From: Methylibium sp035476815 | GTDB lineage: Bacteria > Pseudomonadota > Gammaproteobacteria > Burkholderiales > Burkholderiaceae_C | Direction: 5' to 3' | DNA length: 64,000 nt | Assembly (NCBI GenBank): GCA_035476815.1 | Contig: DATILD010000032.1 | Location: forward strand, 39,226 to 103,225 | Shown here: one piece after another, positions 1-8,659 of the stretch | Position numbering within the stretch: the first letter of the stretch is position 1 | Layout of the letters: each line of letters begins with the position of its first letter | The notes under the pieces: model-generated | Database searches by the model: none | What the model saw: only the letters and a program-made list of their open reading frames with translations | Told to the model about the DNA's origin: nothing | Translations under genes and position numbers: made by a program

Positions 1-36
1 CGCGGTCGGGGCGATCAGGGAGCGCTGCACGGCCAT
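1..36 (-). CDS. possible 5' end of a further leftward gene (partial)
   Basis: On the minus strand an ATG at 36 opens a frame that stays open to the window edge for 12 codons (reads MAVQRSLIAPTA). A CACAAT box at about 52-62 (minus strand) could be its -10 element. Only 12 codons are visible and no family can be named. It would be a separate leftward gene downstream of ilvA. The call rests only on the start codon and the open frame. Confidence 0.25.
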   Translation of the reverse strand, partial: MAVQRSLIAPTA

Positions 37-90
37 GTCCGGTGGGTTCCGAGCGATTGTGACGTGGTCGGCCGGCCGGGGATCAGGCCG

Positions 91-1668
91 TCAGCGCAGG
101 AACAGCCGGTAGACCGGGTTGTCGGTCTCCTCGACGCAGGGGTAGCCGAGTCCGGCGAGGAACTCGCGCAGCGCGCGCTGCTCGCCGCGCGGCACCTGCA
201 ATCCAACCAGGATGCGGCCGTAGTCGGCACCCTGGTTGCGGTAGTGGAACAGGCTGATGTTCCAGTCCGGATGCATGCTGGAGAGGAAGCGCATCAGCGC
301 CCCCGGCCGCTCGGGGAAGACGAAGCGGTACAGCCGCTCGTCCTTCGCGAGGTCGGAGCGCCCGCCGACGAGGTGGCGCACATGCGACTTGGCGAGCTCG
401 TCGTGGGTCAGGTCCAGCGTCGGGAAGCCGTCGCGTTGGAAGCGTTCGGCGATGCGGGCGGACTCGCCGTGTTCGGTGGTGGTCAGGCCGACGAAGACAT
501 GGGCGAGCTTCGCGTCGGAGATCCGGTAGTTGAACTCGGTGACGCTGCGCGGGCCGATCAGCGCGCAGAAGCGCTTGAAGCTGCCGCGCTCCTCGGGGAT
601 GGTGACGGCGAACACGGCCTCGCGCTCCTCGCCGACCTCGGCGCGCTCGGCGACGAAGCGCAGGCGGTCGAAGTTCATGTTGGCGCCGCAGGTGATCGCC
701 ACATAGGTCTCGCCCGACGTGCCGCGCCGCGCCGCGTACTGCTTGAGCGCGGCGACGCCCAGCGCGCCGGCCGGCTCGACGATCGCGCGGGTGTCCTGGA
801 ACACGTCCTTCATCGCCGCGCAGACCGCGTCGGTGTCGACCACCTCGTAGTCGTCGACCAGCGTGCGGGCGAGGCGGAAGGTCTCCGCGCCCACCGTCTT
901 GACGGCGGTGCCGTCGGAGAACAGGCCGACGTCGTGCAGCGTCACGCGCTTGCCGGCGCGCACCGAGCGCAGCATCGCGTCGGAGTCGTTCATCTGTACG
1001 CCGATCACCTTGATGGCCGGGCGCACCGCCTTGATGTAGGCGGCCACGCCGCCGATCAACCCGCCGCCGCCGATCGCGACGAACACCGCGTCGATCGGGC
1101 CCTGGTGCTGGCGCAGGATCTCCATCGCGATCGTGCCCTGGCCGGCGATCACGTCCGGGTCGTCGAAGGGGTGCACGAAGGTCGCGCCGCGCGACTGCTC
1201 CAGCTCGAGCGCATGGGCGTGGGCGTCGGAATAGCTGTCGCCGTGCAGCAGCACCTCGCCGCCGAGCGCGCGCACCGCGTCGATCTTGAGCTGCGGCGTG
1301 GTCACCGGCATCACGATCGTCGCGCGGCAGCCGAGCTTGCGGGCCGACAGCGCCACCCCCTGGGCATGGTTGCCGGCCGAGGCGCAGATCACGCCGCGCG
1401 CGAGCTGCTCGGCGTCGAGCCGCGACATCTTGTTGTAGGCGCCGCGCAGCTTGAAGCTGAACACCGGCTGCTCGTCTTCGCGCTTGAGCCAGACCCGGTG
1501 GCCGGTGCGAGCGGACAGCTGCGGGGCATGCTGCAGCGAGGACTCGACCGCCACGTCGTAGACGCGGGCGGTCAGGATGCGCTGCAGGTAATCGGTCGGC
1601 GGGCGCTTGGCGGTGGTGCGGCGCGCCGCCTCGGGTTTGCGCTCTGAGCGGCGCGCGGCGCGGGCCAT
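91..1668 (-). CDS. ilvA: threonine ammonia-lyase, biosynthetic
   Basis: PLP enzyme that deaminates L-threonine to 2-oxobutanoate, the first committed step of isoleucine synthesis in the cytoplasm. The 525-residue protein has the biosynthetic architecture: a catalytic domain in which the motif SFKLRGAYNK places the Schiff-base lysine near residue 73, a glycine-rich phosphate loop (AIGGGGLIGG), and two C-terminal ACT-like regulatory modules (from about residue 350; for example RGSFKRFCALIG and PERPGALMRFLSSM) that in this family bind isoleucine or valine. A short catabolic enzyme would lack these modules. The ATG at 1668 is preceded by an AAGGAG ribosome-binding site about 8 bases away. The leader upstream contains a terminator-like hairpin at 1752-1782, so attenuation or an independent small RNA is possible. 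It is the only gene in its transcription unit that can be seen. Confidence 0.96.
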   Translation of the reverse strand: MARAARRSERKPEAARRTTAKRPPTDYLQRILTARVYDVAVESSLQHAPQLSARTGHRVWLKREDEQPVFSFKLRGAYNKMSRLDAEQLARGVICASAGNHAQGVALSARKLGCRATIVMPVTTPQLKIDAVRALGGEVLLHGDSYSDAHAHALELEQSRGATFVHPFDDPDVIAGQGTIAMEILRQHQGPIDAVFVAIGGGGLIGGVAAYIKAVRPAIKVIGVQMNDSDAMLRSVRAGKRVTLHDVGLFSDGTAVKTVGAETFRLARTLVDDYEVVDTDAVCAAMKDVFQDTRAIVEPAGALGVAALKQYAARRGTSGETYVAITCGANMNFDRLRFVAERAEVGEEREAVFAVTIPEERGSFKRFCALIGPRSVTEFNYRISDAKLAHVFVGLTTTEHGESARIAERFQRDGFPTLDLTHDELAKSHVRHLVGGRSDLAKDERLYRFVFPERPGALMRFLSSMHPDWNISLFHYRNQGADYGRILVGLQVPRGEQRALREFLAGLGYPCVEETDNPVYRLFLR

Positions 1669-1751
1669 CGATCGTCTCCTTCGAAGCGCGCGGATGATAA
1701 GGCAGCGCTCCGCGGGCCCGCGGAACCTTGCTGCGGCGCAGCGTCACCCAG

Positions 1752-1782
1752 AAAAAAGCCCGAGGCGGTGAGGCCTCGGGCT
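1752..1782 (-). terminator. intrinsic terminator in the ilvA leader
   Basis: A perfect 10-base stem (1757-1766 with 1773-1782) closes a 6-base loop. Read on the minus strand it is followed by a run of six T. It lies 84 bases upstream of the ilvA start codon and faces the same way, so it would stop transcription before ilvA. Confidence 0.8.
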
Positions 1783-1852
1783 GAATCCACCTATGGAGGA
1801 GGGTGGAGGAGACAAACGGCGGTCGGTCGTGCGTTCTGCATTCCCAACCCTT
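1752..1852 (-). ncRNA. short terminated transcript upstream of ilvA (leader/attenuator or small RNA)
   Basis: On the minus strand a promoter-like pair (TTGCGG at 1883-1888 and TACACT at 1859-1864, 18 bases apart) predicts a start near 1852. About 100 bases later lies a strong intrinsic terminator. In between are a pyrimidine-rich stretch at about 1795-1812 (two CUCCUCC-like blocks, complementary to a Shine-Dalgarno sequence) and a possible 16-codon leader peptide beginning at an ATG near 1840 (reads MQNARPTAVCLLHPPP). Either this is the attenuated leader of ilvA, or a small RNA with anti-Shine-Dalgarno loops. The peptide is not obviously rich in Ile, Val or Thr, which argues against classical ilv attenuation. 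The rest of the 1669-1976 interval shows no gene. Confidence 0.45.
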
Positions 1853-1976
1853 GCGGTTAGTGTAAACGAGGGGAGAGGGCGGCCGCAACACGAAGCCGCC
1901 GCCGCGTCTAGAGGGTCCACCCCAGTTTGCGGCAGGACGGCACAATCGCGTGGCGTTCAAACACTGGAGTTTGTCG

Positions 1977-2399
1977 ATGGAATGCACGGTGCGCTGGCAG
2001 CCCGAGGCCGGCATGGCCTTCCACGCCGAGACCGGCAGCGGCCATCTGCTGGCGATGGACGGCGCGCCCGATGGCGGCGGCCGCAACCTGGCGCCGCGGC
2101 CGATGGAGACGGTGCTCGCCGGCACCGGGGGCTGTGCCGCCTACGACGTGGTGCTGATCCTCAAGCGCGGCCGCCACGATGTCCGCGGCTGCGAGGTGAA
2201 GCTCAGTGCCGAGCGCGCGGCCGCCGACCCGAAGGTGTTCACGCGCATCCACATGCAGTTCGTCGTGCGCGGGCGCGGGCTGGCGCTGCCGGTGGTCGAG
2301 CGGGCCGTGGCGTTGTCGCACGAGAAGTACTGCTCCGCCAGCGCGATGCTCGCCAAGACCGCCGAGATCACGACCGGCGTCGAGATCGTCGAAGACTGA
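1977..2399 (+). CDS. OsmC/Ohr family protein
   Basis: 140-residue OsmC-family protein; members reduce organic hydroperoxides through a pair of cysteines, although several subfamilies have no assigned substrate. The two expected cysteines are present (in TGGCAAYDV and GCEV), along with the family-type N-terminus MECTVRW and the C-terminal helix region KYCSASAMLAKTAEI. A GTG at 1950 would add nine residues, but the ATG at 1977 is preceded by GGAG at a good distance and gives the usual family N-terminus, so I use it. It ends 6 bases from the convergent end of coq7. The subfamily (YhfA-like rather than Ohr) is a guess from sequence feel. Confidence 0.88.
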   Translation: MECTVRWQPEAGMAFHAETGSGHLLAMDGAPDGGGRNLAPRPMETVLAGTGGCAAYDVVLILKRGRHDVRGCEVKLSAERAAADPKVFTRIHMQFVVRGRGLALPVVERAVALSHEKYCSASAMLAKTAEITTGVEIVED

Positions 2400-2405
2400 G
2401 GAGTT

Positions 2406-3053
2406 TCAGATGTGGTGCGCGGTGGCCGTCATGAGCCGCGCCGCGGCCCGCATCAGCCAGCGCACCGGCGCCGGCACCGGCGCCGCGCCGGCCTGCTCGG
2501 CCTCGAAGGCGTGGCGCGCCTCGTCCGCCGCCATCTGGGTGACCACCGCACGCGACTCGACGTCTGCCGCGGGCAGGCGCTCCAGGTGGCCCGCGAGGTG
2601 CTGCTCGACCTGACGCTCCGTCTCGACGACGAAACCGAGGCTCGCCGCATCACCTCGGCGCGCTGCCAGCAGGCCGATCACGAAGGACCCGGCGTACCAC
2701 AGCGGGTTGAGGTGGCTGCGCCGGCCGCCGAGCGCGTCGAGGCGCGCTTCGGTCCATGCCAGGTGGTCCGTCTCGTCGCGCGAGGCCGCTTCGAAGTGCG
2801 CGCGCAAGCGGGCGTCGCGCGTCCCGAGCGCCTGGGCCTGGTAGAGCGCCTGGGCGCACACCTCGCCGACATGGTTGACGCGCATCAGGGCCGCCGCCTC
2901 GGTCCGGTCCAGCGGATCGAGGGGCGTCGTGCGCGCTTCCGACGGCGCCTGCGGCAGGGGCCGGCTCGCGACGTGGCGCCCGGCGAGCGTCCGCAAGGCA
3001 CCGTCGAGGGCGCCGATCCAATGGTCTGCGGGCGAGAGGGTGCGCATGGACAT
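2406..3053 (-). CDS. coq7: demethoxyubiquinone hydroxylase Coq7
   Basis: Diiron oxygenase that hydroxylates 2-polyprenyl-3-methyl-6-methoxy-benzoquinone in ubiquinone biosynthesis at the inner membrane. About 215 residues, the usual bacterial length. The diiron carboxylate/histidine ligands are visible as an early glutamate in MRVNHVGEVCAQALYQ, a DETDHLAW segment (ExxH type), and the later pair ETERQVEQHL and ADEARHA. A GTG at 3080 would extend the N-terminus. I start at ATG 3053; ATG 3047 is equally possible because neither has a clear ribosome-binding site. It converges on the OsmC gene and is divergent from the porin. Confidence 0.93.
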   Translation of the reverse strand: MSMRTLSPADHWIGALDGALRTLAGRHVASRPLPQAPSEARTTPLDPLDRTEAAALMRVNHVGEVCAQALYQAQALGTRDARLRAHFEAASRDETDHLAWTEARLDALGGRRSHLNPLWYAGSFVIGLLAARRGDAASLGFVVETERQVEQHLAGHLERLPAADVESRAVVTQMAADEARHAFEAEQAGAAPVPAPVRWLMRAAARLMTATAHHI

Positions 3054-3365
3054 CAGGGCTCTAGGGGCGGCGGCAAGCACAGTGTGCCGCAGCTGCGACC
3101 GTTGGGAGGGGGAGGGCAGCGCCGCACGGGCCGTTCGGACAAGCGGCCGTTGGTGTCGGGTTGATGAACACGCGACGCTGCTCCAGATCGGGGCAACTCA
3201 GTTGTGATGAGGCAACAAGATGACCTGAAAAGTCGTTCGCAGACTGGCGGCATGGGCGATCGTCTGGTGGAATTCACCAGCTTTCGGAATCGAGGTTGGT
3301 GACGCCTGCGTCCCGGGCTGTACGCCTCGCCGACCTTCGCAGTTCAACCCCTGGAGAAAATTGCA
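3054..3365. promoter_or_regulatory. 312-base gap between coq7 and the porin, with a palindrome
   Basis: No gene is visible. The interval must hold the promoters of both divergent genes. A perfect interrupted palindrome CTGGTG-gaatt-CACCAG lies at 3264-3280, about 85 bases upstream of the porin start, a plausible operator or RNA hairpin. The porin ribosome-binding site (GGAGA) is at about 3353-3357. Confidence 0.4.
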
Positions 3366-4406
3366 ATGAATAAGTCAGTGCTCGCTCTCGCCGTCCTGGG
3401 CGCTTTCGCTGGGGCTGCGGCCGCGCAGTCTTCGGTGACCCTGTACGGTCGCCTCGATACCACGATCAACTACTCCGAGCCGGGCACGGGCGACGGTACG
3501 TGGAAGATGAACGGCAGCGCGCCGATCGGCGGCTCGCGTTGGGGTCTGCGCGGCACCGAGGACCTGGGCGGCGGCCTGAAGGCCAACTTCGTGCTCGAGT
3601 CGGGCTTCAACTCCGACACGGGCGCGCCGGGCAACTCGTCAAAGCTGTTCGACCGCCTGGCCTGGGTCGGCCTGTCGTCGTCCATGGGTAGCATCAGCTT
3701 CGGCCGCCAGGACACGATGACCCGTACGCTCAACCTCGGCTACAGCGACATCAGCGGCGAGGGCGAACTGACCGTCGTCGACCCCATCACGGCAACTGGT
3801 GCCGCTGTGGCGAGCCGGCAGCTGTTCCAGAACTTCGGTTCGCGCGTCGACAACTCGGTCAAGTACATCTCGCCGAATTTCAGCGGCTTCCAGTTCCAGG
3901 CGCTGGTTGCGGCGGGTGAAGGCCCCGGCGCAGCGCGCCAGCAAGGTGTCCTGCTGGGCTACTCGGGCGGCCCGCTGAAGGCCGGCCTGTCCTACGAGAT
4001 GTATGGCGACGGCCCCGGCTCCAGCAGCTTCAACGAGGTCTTCACCGTCGGCGGCAGCTTCAACTTCGGTCCGGCGACTTTGCTCGTCAGCTACCAGGAC
4101 ACGTCCGACCTCGGCACGCAGACGGGTGGCGAAACGATCATTGGTGGTGACAACGTCGATCACGAAGCGATCAACGTCGGCGTGCTGGTGCCTTTCGGCA
4201 ACTTCCAGTTCCGTGCCCAGTACACCCGCTCCGAGATCGACACGGTCATCGCCGAGCCGAAGCAGAGCAAGTACGGCGCCTCGCTGCGCTACTCGCTGTC
4301 AAAGCGCACCCAGCTCTACACCGTGGTCACCAAGCGCCAGGGCAGCCAGGACGAGCTGTTCGCGAAGGAGACCGAGGTCGCCGTCGGTATCGGCCACAAC
4401 TTCTGA
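3366..4406 (+). CDS. outer-membrane porin, Gram-negative (betaproteobacterial) type
   Basis: 346-residue trimeric general porin. A signal peptide (MNKSVLALAVLGAFAGAAAA, cleaved before QSSVTLYG) is followed by beta-strand-rich sequence with the family motifs SSVTLYGRLD, GSRWGLRGTEDLGGG and FDRLAWVGL. The C-terminus ends in the outer-membrane insertion signature GIGHNF (terminal Phe). Its role is diffusion of small hydrophilic solutes; the specificity cannot be told from sequence. GGAGA precedes the ATG by about 8 bases. The gene is monocistronic: an intrinsic terminator follows 22 bases after the stop. A second porin of the same family lies at 26382-27617. Confidence 0.95.
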   Translation: MNKSVLALAVLGAFAGAAAAQSSVTLYGRLDTTINYSEPGTGDGTWKMNGSAPIGGSRWGLRGTEDLGGGLKANFVLESGFNSDTGAPGNSSKLFDRLAWVGLSSSMGSISFGRQDTMTRTLNLGYSDISGEGELTVVDPITATGAAVASRQLFQNFGSRVDNSVKYISPNFSGFQFQALVAAGEGPGAARQQGVLLGYSGGPLKAGLSYEMYGDGPGSSSFNEVFTVGGSFNFGPATLLVSYQDTSDLGTQTGGETIIGGDNVDHEAINVGVLVPFGNFQFRAQYTRSEIDTVIAEPKQSKYGASLRYSLSKRTQLYTVVTKRQGSQDELFAKETEVAVGIGHNF

Positions 4407-4427
4407 TCTGCGCAAGCGATCGGTCGA

Positions 4428-4450
4428 GGCGCCCCGCGGGGCGCCTTTTT
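4428..4450 (+). terminator. intrinsic terminator after the porin gene
   Basis: Eight-base perfect GC stem (GGCGCCCC / GGGGCGCC, 4428-4445) with a 2-base loop, followed by five T. It separates the porin from the ABC transporter operon. Confidence 0.9.
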
Positions 4451-4509
4451 CATGGGCCCGCGGGTGTGCGCCGATGCCGCGGGCCCGGCTTGTTTGGGAT
4501 CATGTGGCC

Positions 4510-6093
4510 ATGACGATCACCCGCTCCCTTGCCGTGCTGCTGCTGGCCGTCGCGGCCGCGGGACCCGGCGCGGCCGCCACGCTGCGCTGGTCCAGCGCCA
4601 GCGATCTGCCGACCTGGGACATCCACTCGCAGAACAACGCGCTGGGCAACGGCATCCACGCGATGGTCTACGAGGCGCTGTTCACCTACGACGAGCGCTT
4701 CGAGGTCGTGCCCGAGCTGGCCACCGGCGCGAAGGCGCTGTCGCCGACCCAGCTGCGCGTCAGCCTGCGCCGTGGCGTGCGCTTCCACGACGGGGCCGCC
4801 TTCACCGCGGACGACGCGGTGTTCTCGCTGCTGCGGGCGATGGACAAGGCATCGAACTTCGGCGTCTACACGCAGGGCATCCAGCGCGTCGTCAAGGTCG
4901 ACGATGCGACGATCGACATCATCACGGGCGGGCCCAACCCGGTGCTGCTGCGCCAGCTCACCGAACTGCGGATGATGAGCAGGGCCTGGGCGGAGAAACA
5001 CCGGTCCACGACACCCAAGGACATCAAGACCGCCGACGAGAACTTCGCGCACCGCAATGCCAATGGCACCGGGCCGTACCGGCTCGAGGCCTGGCAGCCC
5101 GACGTGCGGCTGCGGCTGGTCGAGAACCCGGCCTGGTGGGGGCTGGCGGCCGGGCTGAAGAGGGGCAACGTCGGCGAGGTCGTCTACACGCCGATCAAGG
5201 CCGAGGCCACGCGCGTCGCCGCGCTGCTGTCGGGGGAGATCGACATGGTGCTCGACCCCTCGCCGTCCGACCTGCCGCGGCTGCGCGCGACGCCGCCGCT
5301 GAAGGTGCTCGACGGGGTCGAGAACCGCACGATCTTCTTCGGGCTGGACCTGTTCCGCGACGAGCTGCCGGGTTCGAACATCAAGGGGCGCAACCCGCTG
5401 AAGGATCTGAGGGTGCGGCAGGCGCTGTCGCAGGCCATCGATGCCGCCGCGATCCAGCGCAGCATCATGCGCGGCCTGAGCGCGCCGGCTGGCACGATCG
5501 TGCCGCCGCAGGTGGCCGGGTGGAGCAAGGCGCTCGACGAGCGCCAGCCCTACGACGTCGAGGCGGCCAAGCGGCTGATGGCCGAGGCCGGCTATGCCAG
5601 CGGCTTCGAGGTCGACTTTGCCTGCCCGAACAACCGCTACATCAACGACGAGGAGATCTGCCAGGCGGTCGCGGCGATGTGGGCGCGCATCGGCGTGAAG
5701 GCCCGGCTGCGCACGCTGCCACTGGTGACCTACTTCCCGATGCTGCAGCGCTACGAGGCCAGCATCTTCATGCTCGGCTGGGGTGTGCCGACCTTCGACG
5801 CGCTGTACTCGCTGCAGTCGCTGGTGCGCAGCGTCGGCGCGCAGGGCGACGGCATCTACAACGTCGGTCGCTACAGCAACCCGCAGGTCGATGCGCTGGT
5901 CGAGCGCATGAAGAAGGAGACCGACCCCCAGACGCGCGCGATGCTGATCGACCAGGCGCTGACACTGGTCAAGCGCGAGGTCTCGCACATCCCGCTGCAC
6001 CACCAGGTCATTCCCTGGGCGATGAAGAAGACCGTCAGCATGCGCCACCGGGCCGACAACCGCATCGACATGCCGTCGGTGAAGGTCGACTGA
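4510..6093 (+). CDS. ABC transporter substrate-binding protein, family 5 (peptide type), copy 1
   Basis: 527-residue periplasmic solute-binding protein of the SBP_bac_5 family (DppA/OppA class). A Sec signal peptide (MTITRSLAVLLLAVAAAGPGAAA) is followed by TLRWSSASDLPTWDIHS, the typical start of the mature protein. Family motifs include VRFHDGAAFTADDAVFSL, NGTGPYRL and RVRQALSQAID. The start is ATG 4510; a longer frame open upstream overlaps the porin and lacks a signal. It heads an operon in which the next gene begins 7 bases after its stop. It is clearly paralogous to the protein at 7097-8659. The substrate (di/oligopeptide, or a related compound such as glutathione or nickel chelate) cannot be decided. 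Confidence 0.93.
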   Translation: MTITRSLAVLLLAVAAAGPGAAATLRWSSASDLPTWDIHSQNNALGNGIHAMVYEALFTYDERFEVVPELATGAKALSPTQLRVSLRRGVRFHDGAAFTADDAVFSLLRAMDKASNFGVYTQGIQRVVKVDDATIDIITGGPNPVLLRQLTELRMMSRAWAEKHRSTTPKDIKTADENFAHRNANGTGPYRLEAWQPDVRLRLVENPAWWGLAAGLKRGNVGEVVYTPIKAEATRVAALLSGEIDMVLDPSPSDLPRLRATPPLKVLDGVENRTIFFGLDLFRDELPGSNIKGRNPLKDLRVRQALSQAIDAAAIQRSIMRGLSAPAGTIVPPQVAGWSKALDERQPYDVEAAKRLMAEAGYASGFEVDFACPNNRYINDEEICQAVAAMWARIGVKARLRTLPLVTYFPMLQRYEASIFMLGWGVPTFDALYSLQSLVRSVGAQGDGIYNVGRYSNPQVDALVERMKKETDPQTRAMLIDQALTLVKREVSHIPLHHQVIPWAMKKTVSMRHRADNRIDMPSVKVD

Positions 6094-6100
6094 GCCGCCG

Positions 6101-7084
6101 ATGCTCGCCTTCATCCTGCGACGGCTGCTGCAGGCCGTGGCCGTCATGCTGGTGGTGGCCTTCATCGCCTTCATGCTGTTCCAGTACGTCGGCGATCCGG
6201 TCACCAACCTGCTCGGCCAGGACGCGACGCAGCAGCAGCGCGATCAGCTGCGAGCCGACCTCGGGCTCGACGCGGCCTTCCCGGTGCAGTTCGCGCGCTT
6301 CGTCGGCAACGCGGTGCGCGGCGAGTTCGGCCTGAGCCTGCGGCAGGGGCGCAAGGTGTCGACGCTGATCGCCGAGCGCCTGCCGGCCACGCTGGAGCTG
6401 TCGATCACCGCGGCGCTGCTGGCGCTCGTCGTCGGCGTGCCGATGGGCGTGGTCGCGGCGCTCAAGCGCGGCACCTGGCTGTCGCAGCTGCTGATGATGG
6501 TGTCGCTGCTCGGCGTGTCGCTGCCGACCTTCCTGATCGGCATCCTGCTGATCCTGGTGTTCGCGGTGTGGCTGAACTGGTTCCCGAGCTTCGGCCGCGG
6601 CGAGGTGGTCGCGCTCGGCGCCTGGACCACCGGCTGGCTCAGCGCCGACGGCTGGAAGCACCTGGTGCTGCCGTCGGTGACGCTGGCGATCTTCCAGCTC
6701 ACGCTGATCATGCGGCTGGTGCGCGCCGAGATGCTGGAGGTGCTGCGCACCGACTACATCAAGTTCGCGCGCGCCCGCGGCCTCTCCGACCGCACGGTGC
6801 ACTTCGGCCACGCGCTGAAGAACACGCTGGTGCCGGTGATCACGATCACCGGGCTGCAGCTCGGCTCGCTGATCGCCTTCGCGATCATCACCGAGACGGT
6901 GTTCCAGTGGCCCGGCATGGGGCTGCTGTTCATCCAGGCGGTGAGCTTCGCCGACGTGCCGGTGATGGCGGCCTACCTGTGCCTGATCGCGCTGATCTTC
7001 GTCGTCATCAACCTGGCGGTGGACCTGCTGTACTTCGCCGTCGACCCGCGGCTGCGCATCGAGCGCCCGGCGACGGCCCACTGA
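6101..7084 (+). CDS. ABC transporter permease, DppB/OppB type
   Basis: 327-residue inner-membrane permease. It has an N-terminal helix (LLQAVAVMLVVAFIAFMLFQ), a periplasmic segment, then five further hydrophobic helices. The cytoplasmic EAA loop for ATPase contact is visible around DYIKFARARGLSDRTVHFGHAL. The PGMGLLFIQAV segment and the C-terminus PRLRIERP are typical of DppB. It is paired with the second permease at 8656-9570 and co-transcribed with both binding proteins and both ATPases. Confidence 0.94.
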   Translation: MLAFILRRLLQAVAVMLVVAFIAFMLFQYVGDPVTNLLGQDATQQQRDQLRADLGLDAAFPVQFARFVGNAVRGEFGLSLRQGRKVSTLIAERLPATLELSITAALLALVVGVPMGVVAALKRGTWLSQLLMMVSLLGVSLPTFLIGILLILVFAVWLNWFPSFGRGEVVALGAWTTGWLSADGWKHLVLPSVTLAIFQLTLIMRLVRAEMLEVLRTDYIKFARARGLSDRTVHFGHALKNTLVPVITITGLQLGSLIAFAIITETVFQWPGMGLLFIQAVSFADVPVMAAYLCLIALIFVVINLAVDLLYFAVDPRLRIERPATAH

Positions 7085-7096
7085 AGAAGAGTGCCC

Positions 7097-8659
7097 ATGC
7101 TCAAGCGCCTGATCGCCGCCCTGCTGCTCGGCGCCGCATTCTCCGGCCAGGCCCTCACGCTGCGCATCGCCAATCAGGGCGACGCGCAGTCGATGGACCC
7201 GCATTCGCTCAACGAGTCGCTGCAGCTGAGCTTCACCAACAACGTCTACGAGCCGCTGGTCGAGCGCGACAAGACGCTGCAGCCGGTGCCCGGCCTCGCG
7301 CTGCGCTGGCGCCAGACCGCGCCCACCGTCTGGCGCTTCGACCTGCGCCGCGACGTCCGCTTCCACGACGGGCGGCCGTTCAGCGCCGACGACGTGGTGT
7401 TCTCGCTCCGGCGCGCGGCCGGCGAGGGCTCGGACATGAAGAGCTACACCGCCTCGTTCAAGGCGGTGCGCAAGATCGACGCGCACACGGTCGAGATCGA
7501 GACGCTGGCGCCGTTCCCCATCCTGCCCAATGTGCTGACCTCGGTCTACATGATGAGCCGCGACTGGTGCATCGAGAACCGGGCCGAGATGCCGGTCGAC
7601 CGCCGTAAGGGCATCGAGAACACCGCCTCGTTCAAGGCCAACGGCACCGGGCCGTTCCGCCTCAAGGAGCGCCAGCCGTCGACGCGCACCGTGCTCGTGC
7701 GCCACGCCGGCTACTGGGACCGTGTCGAGAGCAACGTGGACGAGGTCGTGTTCACGCCGATCGGCAACGACGCCACGCGGGTGGCGGCCCTGCTGTCCGG
7801 CCAGGTCGACATCATGGAGCCGACGCCGCTGCAGGACATCGAGCGCATCAAGGCCAGCCCCGGCCTGCGCGTGCTGCAGGGGCCGGAGCTGCGCACGATC
7901 TTCCTCGGCATGGACCAGCAGCGCGACGAACTGCTGTACTCGAACGTCAAGGGCAGGAACCCCTTCCAGGATCGCCGCGTGCGCCAGGCCTTCTACCAGG
8001 CGATCGACATCGAGGCGATCCGCAGCCGCGTGATGCGTGGCGCCGCGACGCCGACCGGCCTGATGATCGCGCCCGGCATCCGCGGTTTCGTGCCGGAGCT
8101 GAACCGGCGCCTGCCCCATGACGTGGACGCGGCACGCCGGCTGCTGGCCGAGGCCGGCTATCCGAACGGGTTCGAGGTCGGCATGAACTGCCCGAACGAC
8201 CGCTACGTCAACGACGGCGCGATCTGCCAGGCGGTGGCCGCGAGCCTGGCGCGCATCGGCGTCAAGGTCGGGCTGCAGGCCGAGACCAAGGCCACCTATT
8301 TCCCCAAGATCCTCAAGCGCGACACCAGCTTCTACCTGCTGGGCTGGACGCCGGGGACCTACGATGCCCACAACGTGCTGAATGCGATCCTGGCCACGCC
8401 CAACGACAAGGGCCAGGGCCAGTACAACCTCGGCAGCTACAGCAACCCGCGCATCGACGAGCTGACCGTGGCGATCCAGTCCGAGACCGACGATGCCAAG
8501 CGCAACGCGCTGATCCGCGAGGCCTTCGAGCGGCACCAGGACGACATCGGCCACATCCCGCTGCATCAGCAGGCGTTGGCCTGGGCGATGAAGCAGTCCA
8601 TCCAGCTGGTGCAGTTGCCGGACAACTACATGCCCTACAAGTGGATCGTCGTGAAGTGA
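7097..8659 (+). CDS. ABC transporter substrate-binding protein, family 5, copy 2
   Basis: 520-residue periplasmic binding protein paralogous to copy 1. Shared blocks include VRFHDG.PF.ADDVVFSL, NGTGPFRL, ATRVAALLSG, RNPFQDRRVRQAF and GYPNGFEVGMNCPNDRYVND. Signal peptide MLKRLIAALLLGAAFSGQA. A GTG at 7091 lies six bases upstream, but ATG 7097 has a GAAGA site at the right distance, so I use it. It sits between the two permease genes and its stop overlaps the next start (GTGA). Two binding proteins for one transporter suggest a widened or split substrate range. Confidence 0.93.
   Translation: MLKRLIAALLLGAAFSGQALTLRIANQGDAQSMDPHSLNESLQLSFTNNVYEPLVERDKTLQPVPGLALRWRQTAPTVWRFDLRRDVRFHDGRPFSADDVVFSLRRAAGEGSDMKSYTASFKAVRKIDAHTVEIETLAPFPILPNVLTSVYMMSRDWCIENRAEMPVDRRKGIENTASFKANGTGPFRLKERQPSTRTVLVRHAGYWDRVESNVDEVVFTPIGNDATRVAALLSGQVDIMEPTPLQDIERIKASPGLRVLQGPELRTIFLGMDQQRDELLYSNVKGRNPFQDRRVRQAFYQAIDIEAIRSRVMRGAATPTGLMIAPGIRGFVPELNRRLPHDVDAARRLLAEAGYPNGFEVGMNCPNDRYVNDGAICQAVAASLARIGVKVGLQAETKATYFPKILKRDTSFYLLGWTPGTYDAHNVLNAILATPNDKGQGQYNLGSYSNPRIDELTVAIQSETDDAKRNALIREAFERHQDDIGHIPLHQQALAWAMKQSIQLVQLPDNYMPYKWIVVK

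Noticed and set aside
6035..8566. 843-codon antisense frame across the ABC transporter genes
   Set aside because: His/Arg/Asp-rich shadow of two well-supported genes.
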